A stretch of 64,000 bases of DNA from NCBI GenBank assembly GCA_964247055.1, contig OZ176058.1, forward strand, positions 2,976,001 through 3,040,000. Reading direction: 5' to 3'. The position numbers and the translations under genes were made by a program. Every line of letters begins with the position of its first letter. The stretch's first letter is position 1. Below, in pieces: positions 46,366 to 58,789 of the stretch. The stretch comes from Paragordius varius (taxonomy: Eukaryota > Nematomorpha). The notes under the pieces are model-generated. The model made no database searches, was not told where the DNA came from, and was given only the letters and a program-made list of their open reading frames with translations.

Positions 46366-47345
46366 AGAACAGGACATGGACTAAATTTGGAACAGGTTCC
46401 AACACGGTTCTTAAAATTTTAACTAATCTGACAACGGTTCCATCAAAGAAAATTAGTCCTGATGTAAACTAATATTATTCCATTATTTATTGGAGTTTAA
46501 AAAGTGATCGCTTGATTTTTGATATGATTTGCCAATTAACATTTGATTAACCCGTTCGGTACCGAAATGAAGAAATAAAATATTACGGAACTGGTTTCTA
46601 ATGTAAAGTGTGAGGTGTCCAAAAAACTAGCTGTTTAATAAAGCTTCATTTAAATTTTTATGAGCTACATATCGTCTTTATTTGAAAAAATAATCTTTAT
46701 TTAATAAAGCTTATTACAATAATCTAATTTTCTGCCATTTGGCGATTTATAGTTTTTACCCTAATTTTGATCTATAATATATATAAAATAAATATTGTTA
46801 TATTTTTATCATTTAACATAATTTAGTTTGTGATGCTGAAGGAGTCAAATAATTATTCAAAAATGTTTAGGTAAATATTTTGTCTTGGTGCGTTGTTTGG
46901 TAAGAAAATGTGCTAGTTTAAATGAAAGCAACAAATAATCAAAATTTTGCTAAAAAATAAATCTTTATTTTATTAAAATGCAATACCGTAACATATATTT
47001 TAAATTTTTTTGTAATCTCGGCAGCGTTTAATTTAAGAAAACTAGCACAATTAATATAAAAATATATATTATATTAATAATGGTATGGAAATGAAGCCTT
47101 TAGTTTGCACGAAACTAGATTATTTGCATTTCCAATTTATTGATTTGAGCAATTAGCGCAAAATATTAACTTAATACTTTTTGATATTTTAATTTTGCCG
47201 TTATACGTTTATTTTTGTATGTTTTGCTATATGACGATTGACCCTATCTTTTTCAGAGTTTTTTTATATCTAAAATTTTTCGCAGAGATACCCATAACTG
47301 ACTCCAAGTCAAAAGCACCGGAAAATCCTGATATATTAATATAAT
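46366..47345 (+). repeat. dispersed repeat D, copy 1
   Basis: This is the fullest continuous copy of a non-coding family also found at 51615-52498 and at 60905-61776 plus 63174-63650. Shared landmarks are CACGGTTCTTA, TTTGATTAACCCGTTCGGTA, AATATTTTGTCTTGGTGC, TGTAATCTCGGCAGCGTTT, GAAATGAAGCCTTT and AAAAGCACCGGA. The start ACATGGAC..GGAACAGGTTCCA recalls the GGTTCC-rich ends of hAT elements. No coding region is seen. Confidence 0.65.
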
Positions 47346-49069
47346 GATTATTTGTGGATTTATAGGGTTTAGCACTCTTAGTTTTTTAATTGAAATCTTA
47401 TCATTTATAAAAGCCCATATATATTTCAGATGTTAGCCGCAAAAATTTTGAGCTAAAAATGCGGCCCGTGTAGTCATTTGTGTTAAACACCGATTCTGTC
47501 GATAGAAAAAAATTAATACGGTAACATCTTAGAAAGTATCTTATAAAAAAATTCAGATTACACCCTGTGAATGAGCTTCTTTTTAGGCTCAATTAGCTGA
47601 ATTATAAAGAAACATGTGTTTAAAGAAGTGATTTAGTTTTAACGGCGGGAGATTTAAAATATTTTATTAATATGATGGAAACAGTTCCACACGCTATTTA
47701 TATGTGGATGTTATTAAAAAGTTTTGGTAAAAAAATTTAATGATTATCATAAATAAATTTAGCACTGGCGAAAAGCTTAAAACATGAAACATCAACCGAG
47801 GGATGATCGATATACGTTATAAATATATTTTTTATGTTTATATTGTGAATAAATTATATATATTAATAAAAATGTGTTATTATGTTTATCCGATCTCTTC
47901 CATCCTGATGGCTATCTGATATAGGGTTTGCTAACTCATTTTTGTCAATGTTATCGATCGCTTTTATATGATACCATATTAAAATACTCGATAGGGTTCC
48001 TGATGATATTACCATGTAGAAGGGTTTAAAGTAAAAATAATATAAATTATAATTATGAAAATTTATTATACAAGGTATGAAAAAAGGCGTCCTAAAACGC
48101 AAGAGCATGGCTAAAGTCAACCTAAAACATGAGGACGCCATTACTATCATTTTTACAGTAAATCTGAATTAAAAATAATTATACCTAAAAAAATTATAGT
48201 TAGTTTTTTATGATTAAGCATTCTGCATACTTAATGAGTCTATAGTTCATAGACATAGGAAACAACAAACCCACAAAATAAAAATTTTCGTAATTAATTT
48301 TTTTTAAAAATAATGGATAAAAATAGCTCAATTTTTTTTGCAATAGGTATAACAAAGATAGCACAGAAAGGTTTTTTTAAAAAAAACAAAAAATTTTATG
48401 TCATCCAAAACAGACATTTTTAATTTGTTTTTAAAATTATTTTTTTAGAAAGAAATTTCTAAATTTCATAATATATTATATATATATATATATATATATG
48501 TATATAGAATTTTGACTTTGTCAAATTCAAAAAAAATTTTTATATATTTATTGAACCTTTCAGTATCGCATTAACTGGTTATCTAAAAATCAATACATAA
48601 CAACATACTTTATCCTGAACTGAGTGGTGTTGATAATAGGATGATGCCATAATTAAAAATTGCCAAAATAACGCTTTTTTCTATTATAACTAATTTATTT
48701 TGTTTTTTGCCTTTAGTATAGCTTAAAATATATTTCGTAAACTTTTAAAATACAAAAAACCTATTTTGGGTTGTAAATTAAATAAATTTATAGTTAATGT
48801 TAAAATATTATGTTTGTTTAGTTTTTACTTTTTACCATGTAAAAAAATCGCTTACCCATTTTATCAATATTAAATTATTCTTTTTACAATTAAAATTTAA
48901 ATTTATTTTAAAATCTTTGTTAAAAATTAATTTATGTTCTACCTAATTTATAATATTTTTTCCTATTAAATATTAACATTATTTTGATGTAAAAGATTTC
49001 ATACTTAAGTTAATTAAAAAATATGTATTTAACTATTTTTCAGAGAATACCAAATTATAAGGATTATTA
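47346..49069. other. AT-rich region, nothing recognised
   Basis: No gene is seen. A (TA)n run lies at about 48472-48500. A short mid-GC patch at 47870-48140 may be part of an unrecognised repeat. Confidence 0.4.
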
Positions 49070-49700
49070 AAATTTAAGTTTTTTTTATAAGCGCTCTCTA
49101 TTTTTTGCTTTCCGAGAATAAGGATTTTGACTATATAAAAAAACAAAAATATAAAAAGGCTAGTAAGAACACTTTGCGGAAAAATGTATGATTAATATAT
49201 CATTCGAACAATAAATGTTGTAATGGTAAATGCGTTATAAGTTTCAAATTATTAAGGCAATATTTCTTATTCGATATTTTGTTGTTTTTTTATAAACTAC
49301 TGTGTTGCAAATTGCGCAACTGTAAAGACTGTATTTTAAATTTTCTGTATTATCGTAAATCGAAAATCGCATTTTTTAATCGCACAATAGGTCAATAAAA
49401 TTATATACAGCAGAAGAAAATGCGTCTTAATTTTATATGTTAAGATTTATCATATAGTTGTATCCAAAAATTATAATGAAAATTATACATGTTTGAGCAC
49501 CCTGACTACAAGACTCAAAGCAAAAAATGGCACTTTGGTGTCAAATAATCTAAGAAAAATTAATTATGTTAAACACTATTTTCGTAAATTTTAAATTTTC
49601 TTAATATTTCGGAGGAAAACGCCATTATCTAATAACAACATAATAAATATAAAAATTTATTTAAAAACGTGTCATGGAATAAATAAAATTTGCGTACTTC
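49070..49700 (+). repeat. one arm of a distant inverted repeat pair
   Basis: The stretch is the reverse complement of 60170-60830 with moderate divergence. Shared words include CTCTATTTTTTGCTTTCCGA, ATTCGAACAATAAATGT, AGAAAATGCGTCT and CGCCATTATCTAATAACAAC. It is non-coding. Confidence 0.65.
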
Positions 49701-50631
49701 CGTCTTCAGCGTTAAAAAAATACAAATGAGTAAAGATAAAATGGTTGATCTAACCAATAACAAAGATGAAAAAGGGTAATTAAACATATCATTTAAGACT
49801 AGATTTAAAGAGTTGAAAAATTATAATGACATTTTTATAAACTCAAACAAAGGAAATCAAGTAGTTATAATAAACTGTTAGATTATAATCAAAAAATGCA
49901 AATGGCTGTTTTGAATGACATAAAAGCATTTGTTAGACATTTATTGCAAAAATTAAAAAAAATATTAAGAAAATTGTTTTTATTTGGCTGGTTTGTCGTT
50001 TACTATGTCCAATATTAACTATTTATTAAGTATGCATATGAAGTTTTTATTTTTTTTTTGTATATTTTCAAAGTAATTGTGGTCAGAATCTATAAATAAT
50101 TGTATTATTTTTAATTTAGATTCACTGTAAAGGTTTAGATTGACTTTTGCTATGTCCTTCTTAGCTGTATCTATCTATCGCGTTTAAAAACGCCTTTTAC
50201 TCTTACCTTTTACAATATAATCAATCTTTTATAATAATCATTTTATCTGCTATCAAATCTAGAAATAAACATATGTTTTGTTATAATACTAGAAAACAAC
50301 GTTTTTTATACCTTTAAAATGAAATAAAACAAATTATCAAGACTTACACCAATTAATTAAGAATATTTTGAATGCTGGACATTGCAATTTATACATTGAT
50401 GGAATAAATTTTTACCTATTTTTTGGCTTAAATTTTAATAATACATAAATGTTATTAAAAAAAGGTAAATGTAACGATTAATTAGCGCTAAGTATGAATA
50501 TGAGAATATACAATATTGTTGGGATTAATGTTCATGATTTTAGTTTTTACTGTATTTTTAAATTTGTTTTAAACTTATATTAAAGGGCTTAATTTATGTT
50601 TTGAAACCAAAGATAATATTTTTCTATATTG
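49701..50631. other. AT-rich region, nothing recognised
   Basis: No gene or element with definable ends is seen. Confidence 0.4.
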
Positions 50632-50633
50632 TT

Positions 50634-51620
50634 TGTAGCGTATGCAGTAAAAGATTGTTAGTGCAAAATAAGCTAAAAAACACTTTTTTATTAAAAACAG
50701 GAGGATATTATGGATAGTGTATACAAAATCAGGGAACAATCTTAATGCGGATATGGTTAAATTGCAATAAAAAATTGTAGAAATATTAGTGACACTTAAT
50801 TTTGATTTCTTATATAAAAATGTAAAATTTTTATTTCATAGTAGAACATTTGTGATTTAATTATGGAACTGTATACAAATACAAATTATACAAGATCCTT
50901 ATTTAAATTATTACTTGCTTTTCTCGATCTATTCAAAACTGAATATGCTTGAGGTAAAAAATTAAAGGATTTTCAAAATTTGGGGTTTTCTAGTTAAAAA
51001 TAAATTACAAAAGTTTGTGCAACAATAAAAACCATATATTATAATAATTATCTATTTATTAATACTATTGTGAAATAGGTATATTTAAAATAATTTTAAT
51101 GCAACATGTTAAATAATATTTAATATATTTCGATGTGTATTTCATTAAATAAATGTTTTTTCTGTAACGCAACCTCTGTCAAAATCTTGTGTGATTTTTT
51201 GTACTGCTTTCTAATTGACTGGTAAATATATAAACGGCACAAAAATATAAAACTACAAATAACCCCAAATTTTGAAAATCCTTTAATTTATCACCTCACG
51301 CATATTCAGTTTTAAATAGATCGAGAAAAGCAAGTAATAATTTAAATAAAGATCTTGTATAATTTGTATTTGTATACAGTTCTTTAAATTAAATCACGAA
51401 TGTTCTACCATGAAATAAAAATTTTACATTTATAATAAATCTAAGAATTATGTTTTTTTATTTTTACAATTTTTTATCGCAATTTTAAAAAAATTAAATG
51501 CGCACCAAGATTATCCCCTGATTTTGTATACACTATCCATAATATCTCCCTGTTTTTTTCAAAAAAAGTGTTTTTTAGATTGTTTTGCACTAACAATCTT
51601 TTACTGCACTCTACAGTGAA
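50634..51620. mobile_element. long-inverted-repeat element, about 980 bp
   Basis: The arms of about 350 bp (50634-50992 and 51264-51620) are inverted copies. They share GCAGTAAAAGATTGTTAGTG at the ends, TGGATAGTGTATACAAAATC, CTTTTCTCGATCTATT and CCTTTAA at the inner ends. The central 270 bp is unique. The arms have diverged by point changes and small indels. There is no transposase. The superfamily is unclear. The right arm abuts repeat D copy 2. Confidence 0.72.
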
Positions 51621-52498
51621 GTAAAGCGTTTAAATGCAGAAACTCAGTTTTTAGAATGTTGAGGAAGTTTTGTAAATATTCATAAATTTAAGGAGTGTTG
51701 TCCAAAAATGTATACTTTTGCGCAGAGGTTTTAAAATATAAACCGTTCAAAATGAGATGGAAAATTAATTGCATTTAAGAAAGATGTGTATAGTTTAAAA
51801 AATTTACAAATCCTAATATTGCGATGTTAATTATTAATAAAACTGTTGGAAATCGAAACTTAAACCAATGACCAAAAACAACAGAAGGTAAAACAAAATT
51901 TGATAAAAAAATTAACCTGACAAATATGTAAATTTTATTCCGAGCCTAGAAAATCTTCTATATGGACAAATATAATTTAGATTATCAGACACGTTTAAAG
52001 GAAACCGTCTAAAATAAAATAAACAGGGCATGGACCAAATTTGGAACCCGTTCCAACACGGTTCTTACAATTTTAACTAATCTACGACTCCATCAAAAGT
52101 AATTTCATTATTTATGTAACGCCTAAATTTTAGAGATATGATTTGCCAATTAAACATTTGTTTAATCCGTTAGGTAGCTAAAATGGAGAAATAAAATAAT
52201 ATCTTATAAAGCTTCTATCTCGGTCCGAACTGGTTTTTTATGCAAAGCGTGAGATGTGCAAAAACGATTACAAACAACGCCTTATTTAAATTTTTATTTT
52301 ATTAAAAAAAATTAATTATGGTTTTACTTAAATTTATTAATAAAGCTTATTACAATAATCTAATAATCTACAAACTTATGACGATTAATAGATAGAAAAT
52401 TACACTCCTTAAAGATACCTGACTTTTTTTAGCCTAATTTCGTGCTATAATATATATAAAATACATATTGTTCATATCAATATTATATTATATAAAGA
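51621..52498 (+). repeat. dispersed repeat D, copy 2 (with its upstream module)
   Basis: It matches 60905-61776 from TAAAGCGT and CAGTTTTTAGAA onward, through GGAGTGTTGTCCAAAAATGT and ATGGACAAATATAATTTAGA, into the hAT-like CAGGGCATGGACC segment at about 52025. It ends where a short Helitron begins. Confidence 0.65.
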
Positions 52499-52922
52499 CT
52501 AGCGTAAATCTCGTGCTGCTACGCAGTCCGAGGAAGTCCTTCGGACTTCTGGGGAAGGGGGGAATGGCATTTTACGGGGGGGAGCGGGTAAAAAGTGGGA
52601 CTAAATTAAAAAAGCGAGACGACTATGTTCGGCGCAATCGAAAATAAGTAAACAAAAATCATATTTGAAATTGAATGGTCCAACACGTTCTCCGGAAAAT
52701 TGTCTCAAAGACAGGATTTTTGTGGACTTCTGTTTTCAAAAAAAACCCGTTTTTCACACGGAATGGGCCCGAACTGGGGGCCTATTTCAAAAAAAGGGCG
52801 AAGCTATTGTCGGGGCATTCATTAATGATTATATTTTTTCAAAGTTTGGATTTGAATGGGTCTACAGGTTTTCCTGTACCAGATCACAAAGCCAGCATTT
52901 TCCATTTTTATAAATATATAGA
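52499..52922 (-). mobile_element. short Helitron with both ends intact
   Basis: Read on the minus strand, it starts TCTATATATTTATAAAAATG at 52922 after an A and ends ACGAGATTTACGCTAG at 52499 before a T. Just inside the 3' end is a perfect hairpin, GAAGTCC-GAA-GGACTTC. Together these are the classic Helitron signatures: A/T target, 5' TC, 3' hairpin and CTAG. At 424 bp it lacks the satellite-like core of its relatives and has no coding capacity. Open frames across it are accidental products of its higher GC content. Confidence 0.88.
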
Positions 52923-53330
52923 TTATAATTTCAAAATTTCAATAGAAATATATTTTAAGGTATTCTTGATCTATTTTCTCTAATGTAATATATTTACAGT
53001 TTTAACTATGCATTTTAATATCCATAAGATAAGATAATTTTTATAATAATAATAGCAAGCCAAAACTTTTTCACTTTTTTAATTTTATATTAATGTTATA
53101 ACCCTATAATTTATATGATTTTTAAATCAATTTGTCTAAAGCCAAACTTTTATATCAGATCTGTGTTAATAATTATCTAATAATTATCTTTCATTAATTT
53201 TCTATTTAATTTTTGATTATTATTATATTATGAATTTTACAACTGTTATTACAAAACATAATCACTTCGTCATTTACCATTACTACCATTAAAAAGATTC
53301 AGTCTTTTGCACTCTTTCGATGATATAAAA
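52923..53330. other. AT-rich spacer
   Basis: No gene is seen. The right part may be the 3' untranslated end of the Penelope-like remnant that follows on the minus strand. Confidence 0.4.
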
Positions 53331-54065
53331 TATTTGAGTTATATTTGTGTTATTTGCGTGTTTTAGCTTTCTTTGCGGTTTGGCCTATATAAACCCTACC
53401 ACACTTGCATGCTTTATACACCCCTGAAAAATTAATTTTTATTTTTTAATATTTGATAATAAAAGTTTTTTGAGACCTGGTTTAAACCCTACTTCAATGT
53501 CAAATTGCTTTAAAATGTGAGCAATGCGATCCGTGATATTTTGTACATACGGTAGTGAAATAAAAAAAACTTGGTGCTTTTTCTGGTGTTATTTGATGAT
53601 AAAACTGCTCGATTGATATCGTTTGCAGAATATCCATTTATTAAAAGGTTTTAGCAAGATCTGATAATATTTTTATTTGCATTATCTGTTAATTTAGGCC
53701 GGCAAAAAATTTGATTTTTTAAAACAGTCTTTTTTATAGAGAGTTGTGGTAAGAACTTTTATGTATATAGGGTATTGGAATAAATGGGTTTTTGGTAAAA
53801 ACTGTAAGACAATGTTTTGTCATTCCGGGTATGTACATCTAAAAATGGTAACGATCGGTTAGCCGTAAATCTGACGATTGGAATTTATATAATCTAAAAA
53901 AAGAGATCAGTTTTTGTATGTGGCCTGATAAACATATCATCCATATACCGGGTTTAAAATTTTGATTTTAAAAAATAATTTAGTATAAATTGATTGCTAA
54001 ATCTCTCTATAAAACAATTAACTAGTGCATGAAATCATGTGATTAAAAGCGGCAAGACATTTAAA
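53331..54065 (-). mobile_element. Penelope-like element remnant, C-terminal half
   Basis: On the minus strand, from about 54060, it shows a late reverse transcriptase part (NQFILNYFLKSKF and a YMDDMFI active-site motif) and then the start of a GIY-YIG domain (GVYKACKCGRVYIGQTAKK). It is the same family as the remnant at 43.9 kb and is broken in several places. Confidence 0.78.
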
Positions 54066-54445
54066 GAGAGTATTATTTTACATTATTATATACTATAAAT
54101 ATATTAAAAATATGTTTCTTTTTAGTAATTATTAATCTTTAGTTTTTTTATTTGTATGCTAATTATGTAATTTAAATAAGTCATTAAAATTATTGTTATT
54201 CATATTATCTCTTTTTTTTCTACTCCTTGGTGCCTAATTATTTTATTTTTACTAGCCTAGCCATAATTTCTTTATATTTTTCTTTTATGATTGCTAGACA
54301 GAGTGGAATGTTAATATTTATAATTTATCCATAACAACATTTATAAAGATTACTCTTTAATTTTATTTATTATTCTAGATATTTATTATTTTTGTAAAAA
54401 GGGTAAGTGTCGTTTATAACTGCCAAAAAATAGTTTTACATCTTA
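54066..54445. other. AT-rich spacer
   Basis: No gene is seen. It lies between the Penelope-like remnant and the LINE and may include the LINE's 5' leader. Confidence 0.4.
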
Positions 54446-55625
54446 ACGCGACTTTTTAAAGTTGGATGCTGGAACGTACGTTCCTTAACAGACACTAAAC
54501 ATGTGATAATTGAAAAGGAAATGGAAGGATTGAACTTAGATATACTGGGTCTAACGGAAATCAAGCAAAAAGGCAGCGCAAAAATATACATTGTTAAGAT
54601 CGGGGAGAGAGGACCAGAAATCCGAAGGCGTTGCAGTATTAATAAAAAACAAATTAAATAAAAGTCTCATTAGTTATACACCATATACACCCAGAATCAT
54701 GAGTATTAGGCTGAATGCCAAGCCACGCTCCTACATCAAACGCTCCCAAAGAAGACATAGAGGATTTTTATGCAGTTGCAAATAGTTTTGGATGAAACGA
54801 AGAAAGGAGATATGATTATTATAGGAGGGGATTGGAACAGCATTGGTAGAGGTAGAGTAGATCAAATAGTCGGGCCATATGGATTGGGAGAACAAAACAA
54901 GGCCGGGGAAGCACTGATCAATTTTTGTCAAAAAAATGAGATGATGATAACCAACACATGGTTTCCACAACACAATATGAGGTTATACACATGGACATCT
55001 CCATGTGTTAAATAGAAGAACCAAATTGATTACATAATATGTCCTCAAAAATGAAAAAGCTCTATAATCGATACCAAAACAAGCAAAAGCAGCGATTGCT
55101 CTAGCGATCATGAGCTTTTAGTAACCAAAATCAAACTTAAAATAATTAAAAATAAGGTTAAACAGATATACAGATATGACACTCGGAACATTCCAAATAG
55201 TTTTAGAACAGAAACAAAAGATAGATTAGAAAGATTGGACAATGAATGTAGCTCAGAACAATTATGAAGAACGATAAAAAATGTTGTTAATGAAGTGGCA
55301 AAAGAAAAAGTGCAGAGAGTAAAGAGGAAAGATAACAAATGGATATCAGAAAAGAGTTTTGAGATAGCAGAAAAGAGGAGAAAAGCTAAATCAAGAGGAT
55401 AAAATGGTAAAATTATATAACAAAGAATTTCTACAAGAAACAAGGAAGGATTATGAAGATTTTTTTAATAAACAATGTCTGTAAGTGGAATTAAATAACA
55501 AAAAAGGATTAATGCAACCAATGTTCCAGAAACTGAAGCAAATGACTCATAAACCTTTTATATCATCCCAAAAGATTAAAAAAGAGAATGGCACTATATT
55601 GTGCAAACAAACAGAAGTACGTATC
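54446..55625 (+). mobile_element. second RTE-type LINE: endonuclease and linker part
   Basis: This part encodes a decayed APE-type endonuclease, distinct from the one at 15.8 kb. Segments seen are WNVRSLTDTKHVIIEKEMEG, LDILGLTEIKQKG, EGVAVLIKNK, DMIIIGGDWNSIGRGR (metal-binding Asp and Asn), NEMMITNTWFPQ and QIDYIICP. A Lys-rich linker follows. Frames shift repeatedly and stops are present, so it is old. The sequence ends at the palindrome starting at about 55638; its probable 3' end lies at 58.8-59.6 kb. Confidence 0.82.
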
Positions 55626-56078
55626 ATGATTCATATAAAGTCATGTAGACTTTATTTTATCAAAAATTTACTTTTTTTCGTTAAATGAGTATTAATATTT
55701 GGTAAAGAATATAAAAACAAGAGCTATATGGTATTACAGTCATGTAGACTTTATTTTGTTAAAGATTTACTTTTTTTCGTTAATTGGGTATTAATATTTG
55801 GTAAAGAATATAAAAACAAGAGCAATATGGTATTACCATATCATATTCTTTAAAAAAGTAAAAAATGAAGGGGAAGGGCGTCGGAAATCTTTGGTAAAAA
55901 ATAAAAATACACCAACTACTAACCCTTCACTTAAAATTATTGTATAAAAGGGTTAGAAAAATCGTAATTTTTATCTCAATTATAATTTTTTTTGTTTTGA
56001 TATGGGAACGATAAAAGGGATTTTTACGATAGATGCTTATACATAAAAATCTATATTTAAGAGGTCAATTTGTTTTGT

Positions 56079-56498
56079 TTAACACTTGGATACAACACAT
56101 TCATTTAAGCTAAAACCAAAAGGTAAAAATTTAGTGAATGTGACATGTATGCAATGGTAAAATTGAAAAAGAATACAAAATAAATCGCTTTTTCTATTTC
56201 TATCAAGGTTAGATGTGATTTAAATAAAAGATTATCTCTAATTTTACCCTTAACACTAAATGAAGACGACATTTTGCAAATATTTTGTAAAATAAAAATG
56301 GCGTCGAAGTTGTTTGACATGGAACTTTTTTTTCAAAACAAAATTTTATTTAGATATTTTGGCATATTTATATAATTTTTATTAGGAAAGAAGCATAAAT
56401 TTAAAATGGGATCGTTTCTTTCATTAGTTTTTTAAAAATCCTAACTCAAATTTAGTCCGGGGTATATTTAGATACCCCAATTCGAATCTAGGTGTTAA
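56079..56498 (-). mobile_element. TTAA MITE (family B), internally deleted
   Basis: TTAA lies at both ends. It has family B ends, but about 170 bp after the first TIR part is missing: ACAACACATTCATTT runs straight into AAGCTAAAACC. It sits in the left arm of the palindrome. Confidence 0.8.
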
Positions 56499-56922
56499 AT
56501 AAAAATTTTATCAAAAAAATTTATATATATAATTTTGCAAAAAATTAACAAAAATATCACCATTCCCCTTTAAATAATATTTAAGATTTTCATTTTTTAC
56601 CAAAGATTTCTGACGCCCTTCCCCCACACTTCTTTTAATTTTTTAAAGAATATGATATGGTAATACCATATTGCTCTTGTTTTTATATTCTTTACCAAAT
56701 ATTAATACCCAATTAACGAAAAAAAGTAAATCTTTAACAAAATAAAGTCTACATGACTGTACCATATCATATTCTCTAAAAAAATAAAAGAAGTGTGGGG
56801 GAAGGGCGTCGGAAATCTTTGGTAAAAAATGAAAATCTTAAAATATTGTTAAAGGGGAATGGTATTATTTTTGTTAAGTTTTTAGCAAAATTTTAATTAA
56901 TTTTTTTTGATAAAATTTTTAT

Positions 56923-57407
56923 TTAACATCTAGATTCAAATTGTGGTGTCCAAATATACCCCAGACTAAATTTAAGTAGGTATTTTTAATAAACTAGTGA
57001 AAGAAACGGTCCCAATTTAAATTTATGATTCTTTTTTAAAAATTATATAAATATGCCAGAATATCTAAATAAAATTTTGTTTTGAAATAAAGTTACGTGT
57101 CAAACAGCGACGCCATTTTTATTTTACAAAATATTTGCAAAAGTCGTCTTCATTTAGTTTTAAAAATTAAAGTTATTTAAATTACATCTTACATTGATAG
57201 AAATAGATAAAGCGGTTTATCTGTATTATTTTTTTAATTTTGCCATTGCACACATGTCACGTTGACTAAATTTTTACCTTTTGGTTTTAGCTTAAAATAA
57301 GTAATATCAAGTATTTTTAAATATTTTTTATATATTTCTGTTTGTTAATGTTATATAAGTGCAAAATTTTACAATGGTTTGATATATTTTTTAAAAAATT
57401 TAATTTT
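56923..57407 (+). mobile_element. TTAA MITE (family B), right end missing
   Basis: It starts with TTAACATCTAGATTCAAATT and the left palindrome, and follows the family to about 57407, where the terminal 70 bp or so is absent. It sits in the right arm of the palindrome, opposite in orientation to 56079-56498. Confidence 0.75.
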
Positions 57408-57737
57408 ATGATTATTTAATATAATATCTTTTAAAATCGTTCCCATATCAAAACAAAAAAATTATAATTGAGATAAAAATTACGATTTTCCTAACCCTTT
57501 TATATAATAATTTTAAATGAAGGGTTAGTAGTTAATGTATTTTCATTTTTTACCAAAGATTTCAGACACCCTTCCCCCACACTTTTTTTTACTTTTTTAA
57601 AGAATATGATATGGTAATACCATATAGCTCTTGTTTTTATATTCTTTACCAAATATTAATAAAAAAGTAAATTTTCGATAAAATAAAGTCTACATGACTG
57701 TAATCATGTACAATAGATAATAAATAAATTTGCATGT

Positions 57738-58325
57738 TTAACACTTGGATACAACACATCCATTTTAGTCCTTCGATTCAAATTGGGGTAGTTAAATACC
57801 CCAGGCCGGTTAAAAATTAAATTCTTAAAAAATATAGAAGGAATCGAAACCATGGCAAAATCTTGCATTTATATAACATTAATAAACCGAAATATATAAA
57901 AAATTTTATTCAAAAATACTATATATTACTTATTTTGAGCTAAAACCGAAAGGTAAAATTTTTTTCAACGTGACATGTGTGTAATGGTAAAATTGAAAAA
58001 TAATGCAAAATAAATCGCGTTTTCTATTTCGATCAATGCTAAATGTAATATAAATAAAAATTAGCTTTAGTTTTACCCTTAAAATTAAATGGAGACGATA
58101 TTTTGCAAAAATTTTGTAAAATAAAAATGGCGGCGAAGTAGTTTGACATGCAACTTTTTTTTCATTACAAAATTTTATTTAGATATTTTGGCATATTTAT
58201 ATAATTCTTATTAGGATAGAAGCATAAATTTAAATTGGGACCGTTTCCTTCAATAGTTTTATAAAAATCCTAGCTCAAATTTTGTCTGGGGCATTTAGAT
58301 ACCCCAATTTAAATCGAAGTGTTAA
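57738..58325 (-). mobile_element. TTAA MITE, family B, full-length copy
   Basis: TTAA lies at 57738-57741 and 58322-58325, with complete ends and interior in reverse orientation. It is about 588 bp. It is inserted between the palindrome and the LINE 3' part. Confidence 0.83.
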
Positions 58326-58354
58326 AAGTAATTCTTATTTATAAATAATATATA

Positions 58355-58540
58355 TTAAATTAATATTATATATTTATTATTTTATTGATTATTTTATAAA
58401 TATACTTAATTTAATCCTAAAATTAAGATTTACATTCTTTAATTAATATTAACATATATTTATTATTTTATTAATTATACTATAAATATACTAATTTATT
58501 CCTAAAATTAATATTTACTTTTTTTAATTAATATTAACAG
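58355..58540. repeat. tandem duplication of an AT-rich unit of about 90 bp
   Basis: Two consecutive units share ATATTTATTATTTTATT, TATAAATATACT and CCTAAAATTAA words in the same order, with about ten differences. Confidence 0.55.
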
Positions 58541-58789
58541 TAAATTTTTCCATTTTGTTATGTATAAAAAATGGTATGGTGCCTGCACGTCTCTTAATAT
58601 TTCATTGTTTTGAAACGCTATTTTTTTGGAGCTAAGTTTCGTTTTTTTTAAATAAATCAAAAAGTAGTAGAGACTTTTAAAAATTTTTAAATGTTACGAA
58701 TTTTAAAATATAATTTGTAATATCCTCCAAAAAATAAATAATAAGCTATAAAATTCAAAATATTATAGGGTTACAAAAACAGGCATTTT

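Larger units (their letters stand above)
55638..57713. repeat. 2.1-kb imperfect palindrome containing two MITEs
   Basis: A roughly 97-bp module starting AGTCATGTAGACTTTATTTT occurs in direct orientation at 55639 and 55737 and inverted at 56660-56758 and 57619-57713. A second module (GGGAAGGGCGTCGGAAATCT) occurs in both orientations on each side. A third (AAGGGTTAG...CGTAATTTTTATCTC...GATATGGGAACGAT) is at about 55930-56015 and inverted at about 57440-57530. Between the modules each arm holds one TTAA MITE, in mirror orientation. The centre lies near 56710. Confidence 0.75.

Noticed and set aside
45997-47280. Direct repeats of about 85 bp, 1.2 kb apart, that might be terminal repeats of a retroelement
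   Set aside because: The interior is a non-coding repeat also found elsewhere without these flanks; no primer-binding site or gag/pol similarity is visible.
47863-48150. Minus-strand open frame of 95 codons
   Set aside because: No recognisable domain and no splice or neighbour support; possibly a fragment of an unknown repeat.
52665-52983. Two overlapping open frames with similar mirror copies at 62.0-62.4 kb
   Set aside because: They lie in the GC-richer body of the short Helitron; the related copies do not keep a common frame.
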